From: Pteria penguin
Lineage: Eukaryota; Mollusca; Bivalvia; Pterioida; Pteriidae
DNA length: 64,000 bases
Assembly: GCA_035048485.1 (NCBI GenBank)
Contig: CM068587.1
Coordinates: forward strand, 50,872,001 to 50,936,000
Reading direction: 5' to 3'
The first letter of the stretch is position 1. Every line of letters begins with the position of its first letter. Of this stretch, positions 40,950 through 51,530 are shown one piece after another. The position numbers and the translations under genes are program-made. The notes below the pieces were generated by a model. That model saw only the letters and a program-made list of their open reading frames with translations, did not search any database and was not told the origin of the DNA.

Positions 40950-41968
40950 TTACTAGGTTTAATAAACATATATAGAACACATATATGCCTTTTATTTGTG
41001 CACCAGACCATGCACATTTCAACAACTTAGGTCTCTTCAGTGATGCACTTTGCAGAATGATTGGAATTCTCAAAATGTATAAATATTTGAAGAGCAGTGT
41101 TGAAATATGACAAAAATTGTGGCATAATATACAACTTGGGTGGACTTCTTAGCTCTCTGGTATTTGTGTCATCTTAATAGTAACTTAGAGATTGCTGGTT
41201 GGAGATCAGCACTCTCTCCCTCATTGTTTCACAATACTGAATAGTATGAAGGGTATATACATATGTACAATCTCCGTTTTCCATTGTAAGCCCTTTATTT
41301 CACTTCAAGTTGCACACATAATTTTTCACATTAATTGTGAAATGAGCAAATTATACTAATTTAAGACTGCTTCAATATTTATTCATAAATTAAGGGCAGA
41401 GCAAATAAAACAACTAATGAGGTGAGGTGTTGGACAGGGTTAAAGGCTGATGAGGGGAAAATTAGTTGTAAGGAGAGAGGGAGTGAAGGTGTAGGTGACA
41501 GGTGATAATTAACCCCTGTCCATCTCTTCAAATTTAAATAATAGCAACAACTTTATGATAAATACATATAATAACAAGAAGCCCTCAAGGATGCTATATG
41601 ACCAGATTTGCCTAGCAATGTGGTAAAAAATTATTTGAATAATTAAGGGATCAATTGAACTAGTTGGTTCTTTTAAAATAAGAAGCACATATAGAAATTA
41701 ATTAGCTTTAGAGAATAAATGTTACATTTTGTGCATCTACAATGGTATGAAGCTTTTTTACAATCTTCATTTGCACATTATTTAAGGTAAATGCACCAGC
41801 TGTAATAATGATTCATACCACCATAAATGTTCAAATAAATACTGCATGTGAGAATTTATAAATGTAATTACATTTATCAATTAAAATTTGACAAAATATT
41901 ACATGTGATTGCTATACTTTTATGTAATATTTAAAAATCTGAACCAAAGAATTTTATTGTGCGCATGC

Positions 41969-41973
<5 letters not shown>

Positions 41974-42056
<83 letters not shown>
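41974..42056. repeat. (TA)n microsatellite inside the TIR element
   Basis: About 41 uninterrupted TA units. Confidence 0.97.
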
Positions 42057-42062
<6 letters not shown>

Positions 42063-43721
42063 TCAAATATTAAAATACCAATATAAAATACCAATAATTT
42101 ATAAGTTTATTGTAAGCAAATTGAGGATGTACATTTTCATTACAGATCTTTGATAGATTACTAATTTACTGATTAAAGAGATTGCCATATCGTATACGCC
42201 ATGCAATATTTACCTGTCATCATTTTGAATGTTATGTGTTACACCATACCTGAACTATACATGTGCTTTGATGTTGTGATTTTTCTGCATCTATTATACT
42301 GCAACAATTATGTGACATTGATTTTAACATTAACCCTGCCTAACCACCCTGTACTTTGATGTCTTGCATTATATTATTTCAAACTATCTGCATGGTGCTT
42401 ATATTCTAGAATATCCTATGCTTTAGATGTTGTCATTTTTTTTTTTTTTTGGTTTTTTTTTTGGCATCTAGTAGTGCAACATGTGCTTGTGATTTTGAAT
42501 ATTCACCCTACCTAACCGCCTTGTACTTTACTGTTGTGCTTTATATTATTTAAAACTATCTGCATGGTGCTTATATTCTAGCATGCTGTAGTACACTGTC
42601 AGTGTTAATTAATTAACAATGAAATAATCATACAATTTGCTTTTCAAAATTCTGTAAACTCAAAGTCTGTTGTTACATCAGCTAGCTTCTATTCCACATT
42701 ATGGAGCATGTACTGAACATATTGATATTTATGAAACCAATTGCTCAATAATTTTATTTTTGAGTTTTGGTGCAAATGAAATTTCTGAATTTATTGTTCT
42801 AATTATTATAAACAATTTTTTTTTTTCAAATCAGATCCGTCATATGGACCCTTCCCAATGGAAATTTTATTGATTTTCCCCCGAATTTCTCTATATTTTT
42901 CCTAAACACTGATCTTTTAGCAGTATACAAATGGGACAAAAATTCCCAAATGAGAAGGTACATGTACAGGCATCTTTGAAAAAAAACCCCACTGATAACG
43001 GTAAATACATTATTCATATGTAAATACTAGTGCTTGTGTATCCTTTGCATTCTTACAAACTGTCAGTTTCAGACTGAAACAACATTTGTATATCCACAAT
43101 GTCTTACAATACACATGCTTGCATTCAGTTCATATATCCTACTAGCTGTTTTCATATGTTTTTTGTATTTACCATTAATTTGACAGTAATGTCAAATAGA
43201 ATATGTTGCTTAACAGGATGTTCTAACAGTGGATATAGACTGAAACTTTGGAAGAGTAAGATATGTCTTATTCAATTAGCAGTGATGTTGAAAAGTGTCA
43301 GTCCGAAGGTTTTGACTGACAAATTTTCATTAAGGCTGACAATATGCTGAATTTTTTCTATATATTTCATAGTCCTGCCTGACAAAATTTTCAAAATCAC
43401 TAAAATGCCTGCCGTGTTTAAAGAACTTTTCTACATCTCTGTTATTCACAATACAAATTATGGCAATTTTTCTTGTACATGTATGTAACCCTGCCGCCTT
43501 TCAAGTTATTTACTTTTCCATCAAAGGATAATGCAGTGGAACAGTAGTATTGGTGAAAACAGTTAATCATAGACATTGAAATGACCCAACAAAGATATAG
43601 ACACCCAAACCTGACTCTAGAATATGTTCTTTACATTTTATAGATAGTTACCAACCAATACTAATCCTTATCCCACGTAACATTTAGGCCATAGTTAGTC
43701 TGTTACAACTCCTAGTGTCCG

Positions 43722-43754
43722 CCCCCCCCCCCCCCCACCACCACCACCACACAC
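43722..43754. repeat. Poly(C) and (CCA) tract
   Basis: A run of about 14 C bases followed by CACCACCACCAC. Confidence 0.95.
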
Positions 43755-43862
43755 ACTCCCTTTAAGAAAGGGAAATACTTCATCTACCTACTACAAACAA
43801 AAAATCAAAAACTGTTATAAATGATGAAACTTCAATGAATAATCCATCTTCTCAAAATAAAT

Positions 43863-44171
43863 CTACTGTTGCATCACTTCATACAGCACATTCATCACAC
43901 AATTCTCAGAATGCCCAAACAGATAACAATATACATACAAAAGCGTTACTGTTCGATCCTCCAGTGTCAAAATTCTGTAATATTGACGGATGTCTTCTTT
44001 CAATGCATTTTTAAAAGAAGTGACAATTGGAACTTTCATTTTTGATGCTGTAAAACATAAAGCGGCGAGTTCAGTTTTGCTTCCATCGCGACTTAGACCC
44101 CTTTTTTCTAGGAAAGAACGCAGTTCATCAATTTTCCGAGAAAGAAGAAAATCCAACGTGGGCGATCATCG
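43863..44171 (-). CDS. SAP-like DNA-binding frame, partial
   Basis: The open minus-strand frame (after a TGA just above 44171) includes IDELRSFLEKRGLSRDGSKT followed by ELAALCFTA. That is the SAP helix-turn-helix pattern: hydrophobic, two helices, a G-L-x-x-x-G-x-K-x-E-L turn. SAP motifs bind AT-rich DNA. The frame has no ATG before the motif and ends within 45 residues after it, so an exon or frameshift is missing. It lies close to the right terminal inverted repeat, where the 5' end of an element-encoded protein would be expected. It may encode the N-terminus of the transposon protein. Confidence 0.5.
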
Positions 44172-44465
44172 ATATCTTTATCCAGGGCCAGGCCATAATA
44201 AAATACATGAAAAGTAATCAAAGCTATGTACAGTGTGTTTTTACAAAAAGTTTATACTTAAATAGATACAAAAAGTTGGCAAAGAGAACATCATAAAAAA
44301 AATCGGCACTTCTATGTATATAATCAACCGCTGTGGTGTGTTAACTTTCATCTATCGACAGTTACCAATGACGCTTTGTTTACACCGGAAGTAACTTTTA
44401 ACCGTGGCGCGTCAATCGTCACGCACGGTAGATAACTCGTACAAATAATACTGGATTGGTCTATA

Positions 44466-44959
44466 TGAAGTGTGCACATTCTGCGTTTGAACCCATTGAT
44501 TCACAAGTGTGAAAATTAAATTAAATACTACATTTACAATCAGAAAAGTAAAAAAGTGATACCAGTCTTGACATATTCTTATCATGATGGTATCTTATCC
44601 GACGAATTTCAAATATGAACATTTTATTGCATGATATTTCCATGAGCTGGGCTTCTTCGTTAAGTATTGCTATATAGTCAAATTTTACCTTTACCTATTC
44701 TTATTTATTCTTTTTTTTCACCTTTTACCATTTTATTAACCTTTTTACCAAGTTTACAATATTAACTTATTACCCATTTTAGTTTTTACAAATTTTCACT
44801 AATGTTTTCACCGAATTCTTCCATTTTTAGAAAATGGGACCGTAAACCGGTTAGCCAGACCAACTGAATAACTAACATGACTTCAATTAACAGTACGAAG
44901 TCGATGCATCAATTGCATTTATAGCTGATTATTTAATTCTATTTTTCTTATGTCTATGT
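44466..44959. other. No gene recognised
   Basis: Right flank of the TIR element; AT-rich, no coding signal. Confidence 0.5.
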
Positions 44960-45400
44960 CTTTATTGTTTGCTTTAAAAGTAGGTCAAACTTCAAGGTCA
45001 AGGTCACAAGGTCAAAACTTTTGGTACCCAAAGAAAGTTTTAGCACAAGAAATGCACATGTGAAATAATGGTCCTAAATTATGATCCGCATTAAATTTTT
45101 TTTTTTTTTTTTTTTGTAAGTAGGTCACTCGTGAAGGTGTGGGTCAAAATGAAAACAAAATTTTGATACGTAGTGAAAGGTCTTGTCGCAAGGAATACAC
45201 ACAAGTAATATTTAAGCCCTACCTCTTACTGTTTATGAGTTATGACCAAAATTAAAGTTTTTTGAAATACATTGAACTTAAAGGTCAAGGTCACAAGGTT
45301 GAAATTTTTGGTACCCAACGTTTGATACGGACGACGACGACAACAACGACGACATGGGTATGACAATAGCTCTTTGGGCATTGGTCCCTGCGAACAAAAA
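44960..45400. repeat. AGGTCA-type dispersed repeat with GACGACGA end
   Basis: Contains CAAGGTCAAGGTCACAAGG twice, TTTTGGTACCCAA twice, and ends GGACGACGACGACAACAACG then ATGGGTATGACAATAGCTC. The layout is common in bivalve repeats; a poly(T) run sits at 45098-45114. Confidence 0.7.
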
Positions 45401-45479
45401 ATGATATGACATATAGTAGGCTAAGACAGCACTTGTGAACAATTTTTGAATTTCGCGTACGATGACTGTGTCAACTTTT

Positions 45480-45872
45480 TGACCAATCGGAGGTCTTTCT
45501 ATTATTAGTCATGGGGAATAACCGTAATGAATTTGAGATTGAGCGGAGCGGAGCGAATGTGTCTTAATCATACAGATACGTCAAAGAAACTTCTAACCTT
45601 CTAACCTACTCAGACGGCAAGCGATTGGTTATTCGCATTTATGCTCCGCACACCGAGCATGCTGATTAGTTATTCATCTTGATTGACACCTGAAACAAAC
45701 ATCTAAGGACATTTTTTACGATTATGACGACGACTTTGATGGCTTATCATTGGTCGATTCTGAAAATTGCCACTTAAGGAACGAATAGATTTTCGTGACG
45801 TCACGAGAGGTATATAATAATGACACCCTGCATTTCGCTTCAGTCAGTCAACGGAGGAACATCACTTAAAAA
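45480..45872 (+). promoter_or_regulatory. Strong core promoter with CRE, TATA, initiator and 5' exon
   Basis: CGTGACGTCACG (45794-45805) is a full palindromic CRE. TATATAATAA starts at 45811 and TCAGTC (45840-45845) fits an arthropod/mollusc-type initiator with +1 A at 45842, 31 bases after the TATA start. CCAAT or ATTGG boxes occur upstream near 45485, 45626 and 45750. A short exon 45842-45872 then meets a perfect donor GTAAGT at 45873. The combination and spacing are those of a regulated Pol II promoter. The gene it drives is uncertain; see 47779-48013. Confidence 0.7.
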
Positions 45873-46029
45873 GTAAGTCCACGTTTATTTTACATAACAA
45901 TGGGATCACAAATATCAAAGTCTCAAACATGTAATCATGTGATCTATTTAAATAAAGGATCCAAACTGAGTATGTTTTGGTGTCACTGAGTGTAAAATCA
46001 GATTATTACAAGAACGCTACGGGGTAACA

Positions 46030-46845
46030 TTTTTGGGTCATTGAGTGCAAAATATAAAAGTTATAGAAAAGGATACGTGTGACATATCAAACGAAATGCC
46101 GCGAGGAGTAGAGTTTAGCCCGGGGGTAGTTAGGGGTCATTGAGTGCAAAGTATTAAAGTTATAGAAAAGGATACGTGTGACATATCAAACGAAATGTCT
46201 CGACGAGTAGAGTTCAGCCCGGGGGTAGTTCGGGGTCATTGAGTGCAATGTTTAAAAGATATGGAAAAGGGACGTGTGATATATCAAACAAAATGTCTCG
46301 AAGAGTAGAGTTCAGCCCGGGGGTAGTTCGGGGTCATTAAGTGCAACGTATAAAAGTTATAGAAAAGGATATGTGTGACATATCAAACGAAATGTCTCGA
46401 CGAGTAGAGTTCAGCCCGAGGGTAGTTTGGGGTCATTGAGTGCAAAGTTTGAAAGATATGGAAAAGGGACGTGTGATATATCAAACGAAAGGTCTAGAAG
46501 AGTAGAGTTCAGCCCGGGGGTAGTTCGGGGTTATTAAGTGCAAAGTATAAAAGTTATAAAAAAGGATATGTGTGACATATCAAACGAAATGTCTCGACGA
46601 ATAGAGTTCAGCCCGAGGGTAGTTTGGGGTCATTGAGTGCAAAGTTTAAAAGTGATGGAAAAGGATACTTGTGACATATCAAACGAATTGTCTCGAAGAG
46701 TAGAGTTCAGCCCGAGGGTAGTTCAGTGTCATTGAGTGCAAAGTATAAACGTTATGCAAAAGGAACGTGTGACATATCAAAGAGCAGGTCGCGACGAGCA
46801 GAGTTCAGCTCGGGGGTAGTTCGAAGTCATTGGGTGCAAAGTAAG
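46030..46845. repeat. 98-99-bp minisatellite, about 8 copies
   Basis: The anchor GGGGTCATTGAGTGCAA recurs at 46133, 46232, 46330 and 46429, giving a 98-99-bp period. Units alternate between two subtypes (TTATAGAAAAGGATA and ATATGGAAAAGGGAC), which suggests higher-order amplification. Each unit has the CpG-rich segment CTCGACGAGTAGAGTTCAGC and a CCCGGGGG box. It starts about 160 bases after the 5' exon at 45842. Confidence 0.93.
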
Positions 46846-46850
46846 AGGAG

Positions 46851-47030
46851 GGTTGGTTGGTTGGTTGATTGGTATTTTACGTCGCTTTCAACAATATTTC
46901 AGTTATATCGCGACATGGATGCAGGAGGTTACCAACCTCTTAAACATAGTGGCGTAATCCGGGAATCGAACCCGGATCGTCGGCGCCGCAAGCCAAGCGC
47001 TTAACCACTACACCTAGCCTGCCCCAGTAG
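46851..47030 (-). mobile_element. tRNA-derived SINE, second class
   Basis: Minus-strand head GGGCAGGCTAGGTGTAGTGG, B box GGGTTCGATTCCC, then a short body with GATATAACTGAAATATTG and an (AACC)n tail. The anticodon-side stems are recognisable but the acceptor stem does not close, so it is a SINE and not a functional tRNA. It is inserted at the end of the 98-bp minisatellite. Confidence 0.88.
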
Positions 47031-47052
47031 AAGAGGGAAACCACTCACGCAC

Positions 47053-47205
47053 ATGTACACAAATATTAAACCAGTTGGCAATGACATTCCTGTTTCGATC
47101 TTAAAATGTCTTGACAGTGACCATAACGAGACTGAGGTTAAAGTGACGTGTTATCGGTTTATTCTATATCACTGGATTTCGTTTTGTATTATTCATTTAG
47201 CCTAG
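47053..47205 (+). CDS. Possible small exon, unrecognised
   Basis: A 50-codon frame from an ATG with balanced codon use (INIKPVGNDIP-like text and LKCLDSDHNETEVKV) unlike the surrounding AT-rich noise. No donor fits the phase of the downstream exon clearly: GAG|GTTAAA would be phase 0. It lies between the promoter and the terminal exon described next. Low confidence; could equally be fossil mobile-element coding sequence. Confidence 0.25.
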   Translation: MYTNIKPVGNDIPVSILKCLDSDHNETEVKVTCYRFILYHWISFCIIHLA

Positions 47206-47778
47206 AATCAGCAAATATTGACAATTAATTACATCCTAGACGCAGGGACATATGTATCTAAATTTTGATATATACGTCCCCGTCTACGCTAAACATCACG
47301 CGTCTCTCATAAATTATATTAAATACTGTATAATAATGCTGTGTATGCTATTGCAGACGAATTACATCTACACGCAGTGTGTACTGCTTGTTATTTGCCC
47401 ATACGACCTGTGCTATATATAACACTAGCTGGAGTAGAAGTCTCTCCAGAACGGCGCTGGTCCCCTATCTCTTCGCGTAGCAATATCAAGCAATAGCAGA
47501 TAAATTCAGTCTTCACGAATATATATATATGTATGTCTCTATTTGCAAAGTTACATATACTTAATTACATATAATAAAGATTCAATACGTTCTGAATATT
47601 ATAATGCTGGAAATCACAGAGATTATGTTTTGAAGCGCAAGAACACATTGAGGGAGAAAGAGGGCTTCAAAACTTATAATTAGACTGCCTCGTTTTGAGA
47701 ATCATGCTCGGCATTAAGCCCGGCTAAAAATGGTCCATTTCCAATACGTTTCAAACGATGAGTTTATAGCGACGTCAG

Positions 47779-48013
47779 GAAGAAACAAACTTGTTATTGC
47801 AGCAAATACTACACGCTTTTCATACCTCGAAAATTTACCCTCTATACTGATACCTTTTCTGTTGTCTTTACCGTCAAGCCGGTGGTATTGGAACTTCCTC
47901 TTGGAGATTATCTTGGTGACATGACCATTACGGACGAAGTACCGAGAAAAGTTGTCCTGGCACTGGTGGACCTAAACATTACGCCTTTGTTACCAAAGAC
48001 CAAGATGGAATAA
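47779..48013 (+). CDS. Probable terminal coding exon, unrecognised protein
   Basis: Frame open after a TGA at 47759 and closed by TAA at 48011-48013, about 70-78 codons depending on which acceptor is used (GACGTCAG| at 47778 or TTATTGCAG| at 47802; both enter in phase 2). The text includes FIPRKFTLYTDTF, LELPLGDYLGDM and TITDEVPRKVVLALVDL. Codon use is richer in C/G at third positions than neighbouring DNA, as in real exons. A poly(A) signal lies 300 bases on. With the promoter at 45.8 kb it makes a plausible gene model, but the middle exons are not resolved and I recognise no domain. Confidence 0.4.
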
Positions 48014-48314
48014 GCACCCCACGTTGCAAGATCAAGAGATAACATTAGATTATAAAATGCTTTAGCAATCAACTATGACAACAAAGGTCTCCAAGGATAT
48101 AAATGCTTACGTAACAGTGAAATACGCATTAATTCTCCAGAAACAATAACACCATGGGCATCGTCACGCGAACAGAAGAATAGTATACATTCGTATTCGA
48201 TAAAAGGGTCCTTCGTACCATATGGCATGTGACTACTTTGATTGTTACGTATATTGTAACTTTGTGTTATATACATATTAACGTGGATTCATGAATGTTT
48301 TAATGTGTATTTGT

Positions 48315-48320
48315 AATAAA
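48315..48320 (+). terminator. Poly(A) signal AATAAA
   Basis: AATAAA about 300 bases after the TAA of the unrecognised exon, followed by a TTTTCTTTTATTTTTC stretch. Confidence 0.5.
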
Positions 48321-48390
48321 TATACGTAACATCGAATGTGTTTTCTTTTATTTTTCTATCTGATTTACCAGATAAAGATACCATTTTCAT

Positions 48391-48558
48391 ATGTACTCAT
48401 TGAAGCATGACCAAAATATCTATGATATTGAGTACCGTGACAACTGTTCCTCATTTGAAAAAAAAATCATCGAGGTGAAAAGATGTATCCCTGCTTCGTC
48501 TGTGACAAATCTTCCATTTGGCCTCACGAATAGGCATGTCAAAAGGAATGGCATGTAG
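48391..48558 (+). CDS. Short ORF ending at a CAG repeat, unrecognised
   Basis: A 55-codon ATG-to-TAG frame (contains EYRDNCSSFEKKIIEVKRC and GLTNRHVKRNG). The TAG is followed directly by (CAG)6. No splice context or homology is visible; it may be a fossil. Confidence 0.2.
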   Translation: MYSLKHDQNIYDIEYRDNCSSFEKKIIEVKRCIPASSVTNLPFGLTNRHVKRNGM

Positions 48559-48581
48559 CAGCAGCAGCAGCAGCAACAGAA
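48559..48581. repeat. (CAG)n microsatellite
   Basis: Six CAG units followed by CAACAG. Confidence 0.9.
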
Positions 48582-51045
48582 GGATTTCGCCTTTAAGCAC
48601 CCATTTCTAACCAGTGGACGGACATCCTGTGTTAAAATGTTTGTAACGCCTGATCTTCGAGAATGTTAGAGGGTAGTCACCATAGAATCTTGTCGGTCAT
48701 TGCCATCAATCAGAATCTTTATCACATTAAAGATCCGAAAAAAAAGAAAGGAAATTGTCATTAGTGGGTCCTCTTCAACAAGTCGATGGGGAAACAAGAG
48801 GTCATAACTTGGGCTCACCAAATGTATCCCGAAAACCATCAGCACGTGATGAGACAGTTCCAAGCAGCTACGTCTAAGCCTTATGGCTTTTATATGCGAT
48901 CGATATTAAACCTCTGATACTGTTTTTTCAACGCTGCCTCATAGGATAACTCTGTCCCAGTGCGCATGTGTACTAATGACTGTATAAAAGAAAAGTCTAA
49001 GGAAAACAACAGTCATTTGCAAATGGACAATGGAATTGAGCCGACCTGTTCTGAAGGGTTTTGACAGCAGACATAAAGAGAATAGGTGTTGAGCATATGA
49101 GAAAAGAACCGAGAACGTCATCCCCTGACCCACAGCAACTTTAGCTACGATTGAATTTTTCACTTACAATATGAAAATAATAATGCCATGCACTTAAACG
49201 TTATCGCTTACGTATATGATACAAGATAAGACTGTGGCAGAAATCGTATATAATGTTTTTATTAAATACTAGTACGTTGTATACATATAAGCGCATGCGA
49301 AATACAGTACGGAATATGCCATAAGTATACATAACATTTAAAGCAGTTATCTTTCTTGCATCAATAACATTATATTTAACATTTGTGCATATAGATGGTA
49401 ATCATTAAAAGAATATTCTTTTTATAGTAGATATTGATTTCTAATTCTTCTATTTTTATGAGAAAGGCAATAGTCTTGAATACCACAGAAACTTAAGATA
49501 CATAGACAAACCTAAATAATTGAAAATTGTATATAGATGACATAAGAAGATGCCTTTCATGCAATCTGGAAACTCAAAAGTTTAAGCAATATTTACCTTA
49601 AATGTCCTAATATGATGTAAATTATATCATTGTGTATGAGCAATGACACTCGTTATATCTGAAACGATGTTAAACGACGTTAATTCGAAAGTATACTTCA
49701 GAACAAAGATATTTTATTACACAAAGAACGGGTATAACCAGGGATACAAGAAAGCAATTATGTATATTTACCAAGAGTACAAGCTGCATCCGTTGAAAAC
49801 ATATTGTCTTTAAATCTTTATATCTAAATCAAAAAGAATTTTTAAACATTTCACGTTACAGTCAATGTCTCAACCCTTCCTTATCCGCTACAATGAATAT
49901 GTAGGCTTTAGTCAATTGAATTATCACATGATTGATATAAATAGGTTAAAGTGCACTGTAGAACCAAGAATATGAAATACAAGTATTTTAGTGAAGCACT
50001 TTTGACCCAGACACTCTGTTCTCTCTGACGTATTTCCGTTCCGAAAAGAAATGCTGTCGTATATCAAACTCTTATCATCACTATTTTACGATATCTTATC
50101 GTAATCTTGTTGATTGCCTGTTGTGTATTTTTAGATTGTGGTGAAATCTGCAATTAGATAAACAAAGCGGGCTAAAATACCATTTGCATACTATTTTTTA
50201 ATCCGAGTGTTAATAAAATTCAGTGAGACAGACATTGGAAGATATATACGTATAATCATTAGTGCATCTTATGGGCATTTACATAACTAATATCTCGTCA
50301 TTGCTGTTCAAAGCCGAAACTGTGGAAATTCAAAGTATACATATATGAAGAGAAAACTCATGTCTAAATGTAAATAAAAGTAAAAGCCAAAGACCCAATC
50401 TACGGACATGAGGGGGACCATAATAGGAACAATTATATAGGTATAAAATAAGAACAAAATGAAAACAATCCTGGATTCTCATTCAACGTTTCCGGAAAAT
50501 TTCGGCTATAAGCGGAATATCCGGAATTTAATTTGGTGCTGTTTTCATAAATTGTAAATTTCAAAAGTAAAGAAATATTGCGGAGCGGGTAATGGAAATT
50601 AGAACCGACGGGGACGGGAGGACTTTTATTACAGTATAAGCATAGTCAACGATAGAAAGTGGAAACATCGTCCAATAATGAGATCCGGAAGATTGATTTT
50701 CTCCTATCAGTTAGTCGTACCCTCTGTTTTCATATCATACTACTCTCTGTTGCAATTTTGTGTTGTTCTTGTTTAACATACTTAAACGTTGGCGTAAATG
50801 GGGGCCGAGTTGTACAGGAACTTGTCCTTGTATTACCGTTTGGATAAGATAGTATAAGATAGAGCCAATTTTACCTTGGTATATATGGACCCAGATTTTT
50901 TGTAAAGTTTCGTGTCAAAGTAGAATTCTAGGAAAATGGATCAAAACAACAATTAAAAGAGAAGACATTAAGCCCAGGTGTATGACACAAATCACAAAGG
51001 ACATGCACATAAAACATGAGAGTAGTCAAATAAACGCATAAAATA
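48582..51045. other. No gene recognised
   Basis: 2.4 kb of AT-rich sequence. Several 60-80 residue open frames on both strands lack domains, splice context and codon bias. Confidence 0.5.
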
Positions 51046-51160
51046 TTCGATTAAACTGCACTTACGATACCGACTTAGGATGCTCAATTGAAGTAACAAA
51101 CGCCACTCAGTTGGTGTAGTTTACCGGTTTAGGATTGCCTACCTTCCCACTCACCGCAAA
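51046..51160. repeat. Receptor-associated upstream repeat, copy 3
   Basis: GATACCGACTTAGGATG, CCACTCAGTTGGTGTAG and TTACCGGTTTAGG match 24084-24190 and 29296-29410. It lies about 370 bases before the first coding exon of receptor copy 4. Confidence 0.65.
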
Positions 51161-51530
51161 GCAATAGAATTAAATGACACACATTTAAGAAATTTATAAA
51201 TCGCACATAAATATCATCCATCAAAACCGTGACGGCATTACATAACTAAGTACAAATACAATATTTATAATATTGTTTGTTTAAGACAAATCCAGATGTA
51301 GCCGAAGTACAGAGGTAATAGAGACAACAACTTGGTTTTGATTAAGTCATGAGCCAGAGAGATAATTAGTGTCGAAAAATCAAAAGTAGAAACGTGATTA
51401 GCTTTAAACTTTCTCAACCGGATTTTTTCAATGACCTCGCTAGAATTAAAGTAAGATAATCTTGATATGGCGTCAAACAACAACAACAAAAAAACAACAT
51501 TTTTAAAAATCCATATTTCTTTTGTTACAG

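Larger units (their letters stand above)
40255..44465. mobile_element. DNA transposon-like element with perfect 20-bp terminal inverted repeats
   Basis: Positions 40255-40274 (TATAGACCAATCCAGTATTA) are exactly inverted at 44446-44465. The similarity continues inward imperfectly: GAGTTA, CGGTTAAA and ACTTCCGGT occur in the same order within about 80 bases of both ends. The interior holds a SINE inserted later, a (TA)n run, T-rich and C-rich tracts and one SAP-like frame near the right end; no transposase is recognised. The flanks (AATG left, TGAA right) do not show an obvious target duplication, unless the outer TA is the duplication. Probably a decayed non-autonomous or deleted copy. Confidence 0.75.

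Noticed and set aside
41446..41460. Possible hammerhead ribozyme core (CTGATGAGG...GAAAA)
   Set aside because: No stem II can form between the two core parts and no matching stems I/III were found; probably chance.
46925..47000. Possible tRNA gene on the minus strand
   Set aside because: A and B boxes are good, but the acceptor stem does not pair and a SINE body with an (AACC)n tail follows.
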